Assembly (NCBI RefSeq): GCF_047126315.1
Contig: NZ_CP138953.1
Location: forward strand, 2,108,001 to 2,172,000
DNA: 64,000 nucleotides
Direction: 5' to 3'
DNA from: Shimia sp022448905
GTDB lineage: Bacteria > Pseudomonadota > Alphaproteobacteria > Rhodobacterales > Rhodobacteraceae
Shown: piece by piece, positions 23,987 to 30,923 of the stretch
How positions within the stretch are numbered: position 1 is the stretch's first letter
Layout of the letters: every line of letters starts with the position of its first letter
The notes under the pieces: generated by a model
Told to the model about the DNA's origin: nothing
The model's database searches: none
Seen by the model: only the letters and a program-made list of their open reading frames with translations
Position numbers and translations under genes: made by a program

Positions 23987-24361
23987 TGCAGGGCTCGTTC
24001 CGTCACCAGGATCACGGAGGTCGCACCGGCACGGCGCAAAGCACCTGTCACCGCCATCAGCCGTTGCGCGGCGACGTCGCGATCCGGGACAATACGGGTT
24101 GGGCCGCTGCCGTTGTCGGCCACGTAAGCCTCTGGCGTCGTTTGTTGCCCGCGAAAAGTGAGGCGGCCATTGACATGTAAGACCAGGGCGTCTGGCGGCT
24201 CTCGGCCTTCAAGATCCTGAGTTTGTACCAGTTTCAGATCGGGATCGAGCGGGGCGGCGACAGTTCCGGCAATCAGGAAGAACACCAACATCAAAAAGAC
24301 AATGTTGATGAGCGGAATGGTGGAGTCGCGTTTTTTTGCGAATATTGATCTGCCGGATCAT
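23983..24361 (-). CDS. ExbD/TolR-family protein, apparent frameshift near 5' end
   Basis: An ExbD-type protein of about 125 residues if one base is removed from an A7 run (plus-strand T7 at 24331-24337). The ATG at 24361 gives MIRQINIRKK, and after skipping one A the frame continues RDSTIPLINIVFLMLVFFLI, the normal membrane anchor. Without the correction the frame hits a stop before any start codon and would begin inside the helix. The conserved membrane Asp of ExbD/TolR is Asn here (PLINIVFLM), unlike the neighbouring paralogue. Either sequencing error, transcriptional slippage or recent inactivation explains the break. Confidence 0.75.
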
Positions 24362-24365
24362 CGTC

Positions 24366-24731
24366 TCACTCCAGTACCAACACGTTCAGGTCATCACGCG
24401 ACCGCAGGCCCTGCAGCAGGTCCACCAGCCGCTGCGCGGTCGTGGCGTCATTCAGGCTGACCAGAACTTGGCCGGGGTCAAGCGCGGCAAGCAGGTCGTC
24501 CATTGTTGTGGGCTGTCCGTTGAGGGTCAGCTGGTCCGGGCCCAGTTGGACAAAGTAGCGTTGTTGTGCGCTGTCCACGGTGCCGCTGCCTTTGCGGGCG
24601 TTACTGAGTTCGATTTCGCCAAATGTTGAAAAGGTCGAAGTCAGCATGAAGAACAACAACAGCAGAAAGATCACGTCGATCAACGGCGTGAGAGCCAATG
24701 GTCGGCGGACAAAGGGCGCGAGGTTACGCAT
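24366..24731 (-). CDS. exbD: ExbD/TolR-family biopolymer transport protein
   Basis: A 121-residue protein with a short cytoplasmic tail, one transmembrane helix that keeps the proton-carrying Asp (TPLIDVIFLLLLFF) and a periplasmic domain. The ATG at 24731 overlaps the exbB stop (ATGCGTAA), which favours it over the longer frame from 24770. It forms the proton channel with ExbB. The second, Asp-lacking ExbD gene starts four bases after its stop. Confidence 0.88.
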   Translation of the reverse strand: MRNLAPFVRRPLALTPLIDVIFLLLLFFMLTSTFSTFGEIELSNARKGSGTVDSAQQRYFVQLGPDQLTLNGQPTTMDDLLAALDPGQVLVSLNDATTAQRLVDLLQGLRSRDDLNVLVLE

Positions 24732-25365
24732 GGTCCCGAGCCGCAACCGGGGTGGGCTGGCGGAGGTCATGAGGCATCAGGACGGTGCGCAGAGCTTTGT
24801 CGGCAAAGACGCGTTCGCGGGATGTGCGGCTTTCCAGCCAGGACAGGATCATAGAGGTTGGCATGGCCACTGCCAGTCCCACAGCAGTTGTGACCAGTGC
24901 CACCCAGATGCCGCCAGCGAGCAAGGATGGGTCCACTGCAGCGCCTGCGGTCTGCAGATTTTGAAAGGCTTCGATCATTCCCAAGACGGTGCCAAATAGG
25001 CCAAGAAGCGGCGCAAGCTGGGCAATGGTGTCCAGCAGGCGAAAGCCACGTTCCAGGCGAGCAAGGGCGAGACCAGCCTCTGCATCCAGCCGGTCGCTCA
25101 GCGCTTGGGAGGGAGGCGTTTCCAGCGCGGTTCGGATGAACGGTGCCAGATAGCTTCGGCTTTGGGCCAGCCGCGTTTGGGCGGCTTGAGGATCGCCAGC
25201 GTCCCAGGCGGCGAGCGCATCAGACAGGACCTTGTGTCGACCAACGCCGGAGGCGGCAAATTGCCAGAGTTTGTAGATAGTGACCGCAACGGTTAGCACG
25301 GACATCACCAAGAGAATTGCCACCACTGGCCCGCCAAGGGCCACCACATCGCGCAAACCAGTCAT
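24724..25365 (-). CDS. exbB: ExbB/TolQ-family proton channel protein
   Basis: A 213-residue protein with three transmembrane segments (about 12-30, 105-130 and 145-170). The MotA/TolQ/ExbB signature is LLGLFGTVLGMIEAFQNL, followed by GGIWVALVTTAVGLAVAMPT. It powers TonB with the proton gradient. It is first of the membrane genes in the leftward operon exbB-exbD-exbD-tonB and lies four bases after the small secreted protein gene. Confidence 0.9.
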   Translation of the reverse strand: MTGLRDVVALGGPVVAILLVMSVLTVAVTIYKLWQFAASGVGRHKVLSDALAAWDAGDPQAAQTRLAQSRSYLAPFIRTALETPPSQALSDRLDAEAGLALARLERGFRLLDTIAQLAPLLGLFGTVLGMIEAFQNLQTAGAAVDPSLLAGGIWVALVTTAVGLAVAMPTSMILSWLESRTSRERVFADKALRTVLMPHDLRQPTPVAARDHA

Positions 25366-25369
25366 TTTG

Positions 25370-25801
25370 TTATCCCAGTAGTTTTATGGTGATACGGCTG
25401 CTGAGCGTGAGCCCGTCGCTGCAAATGTCACTTTGGGCACCATTGACGGTGCAGGTGTTTGTTCCATTGATCAGGGTTTGACCAATTCCATCACAGGCTG
25501 TGGCGGGTACGTCAAACTGGCGCACACGCGGCCTATCGGCCGGCAAGTCGCGGAAATCAAACAAGGACAGGCGCACCACTGCGCCATAGGTGTCAAAGAT
25601 CACGGTTTCAAACACGGCCTTGTCTATGGCGTTGCCGGTGGTGTTGTTGGCCACAAAGGTGAACCGGCACGCGCCCTGAACATCCTGAACCGCGTTAAGC
25701 TCCAGAGATAGACGCTTGGGGGCGATTTCCTGGGACAACGCAGGGCTGCCCACTACGGTGGCGACTATAGCCATTCCGACGCTACGCAAAAAGACGGACA
25801 T
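25370..25801 (-). CDS. Small secreted protein of unknown function, heads the TonB operon
   Basis: A 143-residue protein with a signal peptide (cleavage near ALSQ, residue 24). The mature part is beta-rich with four cysteines (ACRF, TACDG, NTCTV, DICSDG), suggesting two disulfides. I do not recognise a family. It starts the operon and ends four bases before exbB, so it is likely co-expressed with the TonB energising complex. It might act in the periplasm with TonB, but nothing in the sequence proves that. Confidence 0.65.
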   Translation of the reverse strand: MSVFLRSVGMAIVATVVGSPALSQEIAPKRLSLELNAVQDVQGACRFTFVANNTTGNAIDKAVFETVIFDTYGAVVRLSLFDFRDLPADRPRVRQFDVPATACDGIGQTLINGTNTCTVNGAQSDICSDGLTLSSRITIKLLG

Positions 25802-26008
25802 AACATTCCTTATACTGCGGACGCGCGGCTCTGAATTGGCTGATGTGGTCCGGTGACTGCGACTGGTGATACCCTAGCGGATACGTAAGCGGAAGATAGG
25901 GATAATTGTCTTGGCAGGTTGTTGCTCGGAGATGGGGAACTGTAAGGGCATTTTGCGTTGTGCTTCACTGCCCTTTCGGTTTTGGTGCCGACAAAAGGGA
26001 GGCGCGAT

Positions 26009-26617
26009 ATGTTGACGTTGGATCATTTGGCGGTGGCTGGGGAAACGCTGGCTGAGGCGGTGGCTCATGTGGAAGAGGCGCTGGGCGTTGAAATGGGGCC
26101 AGGTGGTGAACATGCGCATTTCGGCACACACAATCAGTTGATTGGGTTGGCGGACGGCATTTACCTGGAAGCGATTGCAGCCAATCCGGCAGCGGGCGAC
26201 TTGCCTTATCCGCGCTGGTTTGACTTGGACCGGTTGCACGGCGCGCCGCGGTTGGGGAATTGGATTTGCCGCACCGATCACATGGATGCGGAACTGGCGC
26301 GGCTGGATGTGGATGCGGGCAAAGTGGTGCACCTGACGCGTGGCGATTTGCGTTGGCGCATGGCTGTGCCGGCCAGCGGTGTGTTGCCGTTCGACAACCG
26401 CTTTCCGGCGCTGATCCAGTGGGATGTGGCGGTGACGCCTGCGGAAATTCTGGCACCATCCGGCATGGCTTTGGCGCGGCTGGAGGTGGCGCATCCAGAA
26501 CATGAGGATTTGGCCGCGCATGTTGGGATGAGCGATCCGCGGGTGGTGTTTGTGAAGGGGGACCCTGCGTTGCAGGCCACGTTTGACACGCCACACGGAC
26601 AACGGGTTTTGCGGTGA
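26009..26617 (+). CDS. VOC-superfamily protein (glyoxalase-like domain)
   Basis: A 202-residue protein with a vicinal-oxygen-chelate type fold; LTLDHLAVAGETLAEAV opens it and GTHNQLIGLADGIYLEAIA follows. It resembles the glyoxalase-like (type 3) domain proteins of unknown substrate. The start ATG at 26009 has GGGAGG nine bases upstream. The last bases overlap the GTG start of the acetyltransferase gene, so the two are coupled. No metal or substrate can be assigned with confidence. Confidence 0.75.
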   Translation: MLTLDHLAVAGETLAEAVAHVEEALGVEMGPGGEHAHFGTHNQLIGLADGIYLEAIAANPAAGDLPYPRWFDLDRLHGAPRLGNWICRTDHMDAELARLDVDAGKVVHLTRGDLRWRMAVPASGVLPFDNRFPALIQWDVAVTPAEILAPSGMALARLEVAHPEHEDLAAHVGMSDPRVVFVKGDPALQATFDTPHGQRVLR

Positions 26618-27090
26618 TCCTGCGAGATGCCACTGCGGCGGACGCCGAGGCGATAGCGGCGATTTGGAACCGCGAAATTCGCGATGGGGTCAGCACGTTC
26701 AACACCATCGAGAAAGAGCTTGGGGCGATCAAAGCAGCAATCGCGACTGAGGCGGTTTTCCTAGTGGCAGAAGACGCAGGTGCTGCTGTAGGGTTTGCGA
26801 CCTTTGGGCCATTTCGTGGCGGACCGGGCTATGCCCGGACCATGGAGCACACGATCTATTTGGCCGAAGCAGCTCGCAGCCAGGGTGTTGGGCGGGCTTT
26901 GATGGCAAAGCTGGAAGTCGAAGCCAGGGCACGGGGCGTGCATGTGTTGGTGGCCGGTGTCGGTGGGGAAAACGGCGGTGGCATTGCTTTTCACAAGGCA
27001 ATGGGCTTTGTCGAGGTTGCGCGAATGCCTCAGGTGGGGCGCAAGTTTGGCCGCTGGATGGACTTGGTTCTGTTGCAGAAATTGCTGTGA
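26614..27090 (+). CDS. GNAT N-acetyltransferase (phosphinothricin/methionine-sulfone type)
   Basis: A 158-residue acetyl-CoA-dependent N-acetyltransferase. IWNREIRDGVSTFNT at the start and the acetyl-CoA motif ARSQGVGRALMAKLE are characteristic, and FHKAMGFVEVARMPQVGRKFGRW ends the domain. Close families acetylate phosphinothricin or methionine sulfone and sulfoximine. The natural role is probably detoxification of amino-acid analogues. GTG start overlapping the preceding stop. Confidence 0.82.
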   Translation: MILRDATAADAEAIAAIWNREIRDGVSTFNTIEKELGAIKAAIATEAVFLVAEDAGAAVGFATFGPFRGGPGYARTMEHTIYLAEAARSQGVGRALMAKLEVEARARGVHVLVAGVGGENGGGIAFHKAMGFVEVARMPQVGRKFGRWMDLVLLQKLL

Positions 27091-27132
27091 TGCAGCACTA
27101 GCCATTCCGCAAAGAACCGCTAAGGTGGCGCC

Positions 27133-27810
27133 ATGTCGATTTGGTCCCGCATATCCCAAGCCTTGTCCGCACTCAGTCAGGGCGAGTCGCTCTCCACGGT
27201 GTTTGACCACCTGCGCGCGCCGCCGGAGCGCTCGGTTGCGTTCACCATCGCCGTGATCGCGCTGGGTGCAAAAATGGCAAAAGCTGATGGGTTGGTGACA
27301 CGTGATGAAGTCACGGCCTTTCGCGAAGTGTTCCAAATCGCCCAAAAAGACGAAGCCAATGCGGCCAAGGTCTTTAACATGGCGCGGCAGGATGTTGCCG
27401 GTTTTGAAGAATATGCCACGCGCATCAAAGGCATGTTCGGTGCGGTGCATGGGCGGCCGGATGACCTGATGGAGGGTTTGTTTCACATCGCGGTGGCAGA
27501 TGGAGAATATCACCGCAATGAGGATGCCTTCCTCGCGCGGGTGGCGGAAATCCTTGGGGTTGAGGATCATGCGTTCAAAGCCATGCGGGCGCGGTTTGTG
27601 CCGGATGCGGAGGCGGACCCTTACACGGTTCTGGGCGTGACGCCGGACATGCCTATGGAAGAGATCCGCAAGGAGTGGCGGCGCTTGGTGCGGGAAACCC
27701 ATCCGGACGCGATGATTGCGCGCGGCGTGCCGGAAGAGGCGGTCAAGATTGCCGAGAAACGCATGATTGATATCAACCGTGCCTGGGATCAGATCAACGA
27801 GGCGGCGTGA
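27133..27810 (+). CDS. DjlA-like co-chaperone (TerB plus J domain)
   Basis: A 225-residue protein. Residues about 35-150 form a TerB-like helical domain (MAKADGLVTRDEVTAFREVF, then ADGEYHRNEDAFL). Residues about 160-225 form a J domain with HPD in RETHPDAM. J domains stimulate DnaK. There is no transmembrane segment, unlike enterobacterial DjlA. The stop overlaps the start of the next gene by one base. Confidence 0.85.
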   Translation: MSIWSRISQALSALSQGESLSTVFDHLRAPPERSVAFTIAVIALGAKMAKADGLVTRDEVTAFREVFQIAQKDEANAAKVFNMARQDVAGFEEYATRIKGMFGAVHGRPDDLMEGLFHIAVADGEYHRNEDAFLARVAEILGVEDHAFKAMRARFVPDAEADPYTVLGVTPDMPMEEIRKEWRRLVRETHPDAMIARGVPEEAVKIAEKRMIDINRAWDQINEAA

Positions 27811-28835
27811 TGCGGATTGCCACGTATAACGTGGAGTGGTTCTCAAGCCTGTTTGATGATCAAAATCAGTTGCTTATGGATGACGGCTGGTCAGGCCGTC
27901 AGGGCGTGACACGGGCGCAGCAGATCGAGGCTGTGGGCACGGTGTTTACCGCCTTGGATGCGGATGCGGTGATGGTGGTTGAAGCGCCGGATCAAGGCAG
28001 CAAGCGTGATACGGTTTTGGCGCTGGAGCGGTTTGCCGCAGCTTTTGAATTGCGGGCACACAAAGCGGTTTTGGGATTTGCCAATACCACACAGCAGGAA
28101 ATCGCGTTGCTGTATGACCCGGAAGCGCTCACGCCAGTGCATGATCCGCGCGGCGTGCCGACCGGGCAGGAGGGCGCCAATGGCGCGCCCCGGTTTGATG
28201 GCACGTTGCGGTTGGATCTGGATGTGGATGCCAAAGAGGATTTGGTGGTGTTTTCCAAGCCGCCGTTGGAGCTGGATGTGACCACTGCAAGTGGGCGCAG
28301 GCTGCGGCTGATCGGGGCGCATCTGAAATCCAAGGCGCCCCATGGCGCGCGCAACCGTGATGAGGTGATGAAACTCTCCATCGCCAACCGGCGTAAGCAA
28401 CTGGCGCAGGCGATTTGGCTGCGGCGGCGGATCGAGGAGGAACTTGCCGCGGGAGAGGATGTGATCCTGCTGGGTGATCTGAATGATGGTCCGGGGCTGG
28501 ATGCGTTTGAGGATCTGTTTGGGCGGTCATCCGTTGAGATTTTGCTGGGCAGCAACAGCAGCCCGCGCATGTATGATCCGCACGCGGAAATGGCGCTGCG
28601 CCATAAGTTGGCGGCGCAGCCGACCACGGCGCGGTTTCACATCGAACGCGAGGGGCGCTATCTGAATGCGCTTTTGGACTACATCATGGTCTCGGAAAAA
28701 CTGCGACCGGCAAACCCACGCTGGCGGATTTGGCATCCGTTTGAAGATCATACATGCTGGGATGTGCCGGAGCTACGCGATGCGTTGTTGACGGCGTCAG
28801 ACCACTTTCCGGTGGTTTTGGACATCGATATTTGA
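27810..28835 (+). CDS. Endonuclease/exonuclease/phosphatase family protein
   Basis: A 341-residue protein of the EEP fold, a metal-dependent phosphoesterase group that includes DNase I and exonuclease III. The start RIATYNVEWF holds the conserved Asn; LIGAHLKSK, LLGDLNDGPG and the final ASDHFPVVLDI carry the catalytic His/Asp residues. No signal peptide. The ATG at 27810 is chosen over a GTG at 27807. The substrate (nucleic acid or other phosphodiester) cannot be told. Confidence 0.85.
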   Translation: MRIATYNVEWFSSLFDDQNQLLMDDGWSGRQGVTRAQQIEAVGTVFTALDADAVMVVEAPDQGSKRDTVLALERFAAAFELRAHKAVLGFANTTQQEIALLYDPEALTPVHDPRGVPTGQEGANGAPRFDGTLRLDLDVDAKEDLVVFSKPPLELDVTTASGRRLRLIGAHLKSKAPHGARNRDEVMKLSIANRRKQLAQAIWLRRRIEEELAAGEDVILLGDLNDGPGLDAFEDLFGRSSVEILLGSNSSPRMYDPHAEMALRHKLAAQPTTARFHIEREGRYLNALLDYIMVSEKLRPANPRWRIWHPFEDHTCWDVPELRDALLTASDHFPVVLDIDI

Positions 28836-28855
28836 GCTGTTTGGGAGGGTGCCCC

Positions 28856-29227
28856 ATGAAAACTTTGAAAGCCTGCGTTCTGGGGGTTGGGCTGTGTCTG
28901 TCTGCCGGTGGAGCCTCTGCTGAACAAGACAGTGGCCGCAGTTTAATGGCTGAGGGGATGGAGCTGTTTTTACAAGGGCTGCAAGACGAGATCGCGCCAA
29001 CCCTGGACGGGTTCACGGCAATGATGGAAGAGATTGGTCCGGGATTGCAGGGCTTTCTGGAAGAGATGGGGCCAAAGCTTGGTGCGGTGTTTTCCAAGGT
29101 GGAGGACTGGAGCAGTTATCACGCGCCGGAAATGCTGCCCAATGGTGACATAATTATGCGCAAGAAAACACCGGAAGAGATGGGGGAGTCTCGGGAGGAT
29201 GAGGCCACTGGTGGCATCGAGCTGTGA
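28856..29227 (+). CDS. Small secreted helical protein of unknown function
   Basis: A 123-residue protein with a signal peptide (to about residue 22, GGASA). The mature part has an imperfect helical repeat with Gly/Pro spacing (DEIAPTLDGF, EEIGPGLQGF, EEMGPKLGAVF), then a polar tail. Similar proteins are common in Rhodobacterales; I recall some carrying an ATPase label, but no Walker motif is present here. The ATG at 28856 follows GGGAGGG. Function unknown. Confidence 0.7.
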   Translation: MKTLKACVLGVGLCLSAGGASAEQDSGRSLMAEGMELFLQGLQDEIAPTLDGFTAMMEEIGPGLQGFLEEMGPKLGAVFSKVEDWSSYHAPEMLPNGDIIMRKKTPEEMGESREDEATGGIEL

Positions 29228-29237
29228 AACGGCCATA

Positions 29238-29252
29238 GGGGGCTTTGCCCCC
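29238..29252. terminator. Short GC hairpin after small secreted protein gene
   Basis: GGGGGC-TTT-GCCCCC, a six-base-pair stem with a three-base loop, 11 bases after the stop at 29227. No U-run follows, so termination would be weak. It may serve the convergent ppx gene as well. Confidence 0.45.
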
Positions 29253-29321
29253 GTCACACAGGTGTGACTCCCCCAGGATATTTGGGGTTAGAAGAAGCCA
29301 CCCGAGGTCCACGTCCGAGCG

Positions 29322-30857
29322 TTAGTCTTTCAGGCGTACGCTGCTGGTTGCGCCAAGGGCATTGGCCAGCGCGTTGAAACGGGCTTCGGCCACTTCGCCA
29401 TAAAGCGGGCCCGTGCTGGCGGGTAATTTGAGGTGCAGCTCGGCCTTTTTCGGGTGGTATTTCAGCGTGCCCATGTTGTCACGATCCTGCTGCCACAACA
29501 TCGCGCCAAAGCGCATGGCCTTGCCGATCACTTCGGCTTGATGGCGCTCCTTGTCGCTGAGCAGTTGCGCTAGGTCCTCAAACCGGGTGCCTTCGGATTT
29601 GTTGCGGTAGCGGTGCAGCAGGGACAGGCCCAGGAACACCCGTTCGGCATGTTTGAGACCGCCGAGATTGGCTCGGGTGGTGCTGTCAAACACGGTTTCG
29701 GCGCGATAGTCCGGATGGGCACGCCAGCTGACGTCATGCAGGTAACAGGCGGCTTTGATCAGGCGCAGTTGTTCCGGCCTGGCGGATTTGAAGATCGGGA
29801 AGATGAACTTATAGAGCGACTTGCCAAAGCCCGGAATTCGGGCGTCTTTGGCTTCCATAAAGCGGCAGGCTTCGATCAGCGGGTCGCGTTCGCGGATACG
29901 GTCCGGCATTTGCTCATACAGCACGCCTTCGCGGATGCCATAAGAACTGATGGCGATGTCATGGGGTTTGAAGCGGCGCAGCACGCCTTTGAGGACTTCG
30001 ATCGCCAGCGGCACCAGCGCCATACGAGAGCTGGACACGCCACAGCGGGCGCGCAACTCATCCGGGTCGTGTTCCTGAATGTAGCGCGCAGTGTCACGCA
30101 CCGAAGTGGCGGTCATGCGGTATTCGTGCAGTACTTTTAAGGGGTAGCCACGGCGTTCCATGTCGATACGGGCGATGGCGCGCCAGGAGCCGCCGACAAG
30201 GAACAGGCGATTTCGCTGGTGTCCCATCTGTTGGTAGAGGTCATCCAAGGTGTTGTTGATGAAGTCGCGTCGCCCTTTTTTGCCACCCTTCACATCGCGC
30301 AGTTTGAGCGGGCCAAGCGAAGAGGTGACGCGTTTGCCGACGAGTCCGTCGTTGATTTCAGCCAGCTCCATGGAGGCGCCGCCGATGTCGCAGATCAGGC
30401 CATACGCGCCGGGCCAACCAGTGAGCACGCCTTGTGCAGACAAACGCGCTTCCTCGGCGCCATCGATCACGTGGATATGCACGCCGGTTTTTGCCAGCAC
30501 CTCGGCGCAGAAATCCGGGCCATCGGTGGCTTCACGCACGGCGGCAGTGGCGACTGCGGTCAATCCATTGAGGCGCATGGAGTCGGCCAGGCGCGCGAAA
30601 CGAGACAGCGCAGCCAACGCGCGTTCGCGGCCGGTGGGGTTGAGCATGCCGGTTTCAGCGATGCCGGCGCCCAAGGCACACATGATTTTCTCGTTGTAGA
30701 AATAGGCCGGGCTGCGAGCGGCACCGTCAAACACCACCAAACGAACCGAGTTGGAGCCCACATCCACCACGCCCACGCGCGACAGGGCGCGGGCCTCGAG
30801 GTCTTCAAAGATCGGGCGTTCAAACAGGCTGTGGTCCTGCTGCGGGTCGTGGGGCAT
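29322..30857 (-). CDS. ppx: Ppx/GppA-family exopolyphosphatase
   Basis: A 511-residue protein of the actin-like ATPase fold that removes terminal phosphates from polyphosphate or converts pppGpp to ppGpp. VGVVDVGSNSVRLVVFDG marks the first phosphate loop, LICDIGGASMELAEI the second. The C-terminal half has an HD-like helical domain (CYLHDVSWRAHPDYR). It lies just downstream of polyphosphate kinase in the same direction, giving opposed activities in one locus. Confidence 0.9.
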   Translation of the reverse strand: MPHDPQQDHSLFERPIFEDLEARALSRVGVVDVGSNSVRLVVFDGAARSPAYFYNEKIMCALGAGIAETGMLNPTGRERALAALSRFARLADSMRLNGLTAVATAAVREATDGPDFCAEVLAKTGVHIHVIDGAEEARLSAQGVLTGWPGAYGLICDIGGASMELAEINDGLVGKRVTSSLGPLKLRDVKGGKKGRRDFINNTLDDLYQQMGHQRNRLFLVGGSWRAIARIDMERRGYPLKVLHEYRMTATSVRDTARYIQEHDPDELRARCGVSSSRMALVPLAIEVLKGVLRRFKPHDIAISSYGIREGVLYEQMPDRIRERDPLIEACRFMEAKDARIPGFGKSLYKFIFPIFKSARPEQLRLIKAACYLHDVSWRAHPDYRAETVFDSTTRANLGGLKHAERVFLGLSLLHRYRNKSEGTRFEDLAQLLSDKERHQAEVIGKAMRFGAMLWQQDRDNMGTLKYHPKKAELHLKLPASTGPLYGEVAEARFNALANALGATSSVRLKD

Positions 30858-30923
30858 GGGGTCGTCTTACGTCAGGAACAGTTTGGTATCGCGACGCAAT
30901 TTTGCGCCACGAGAAGCGTTGGG

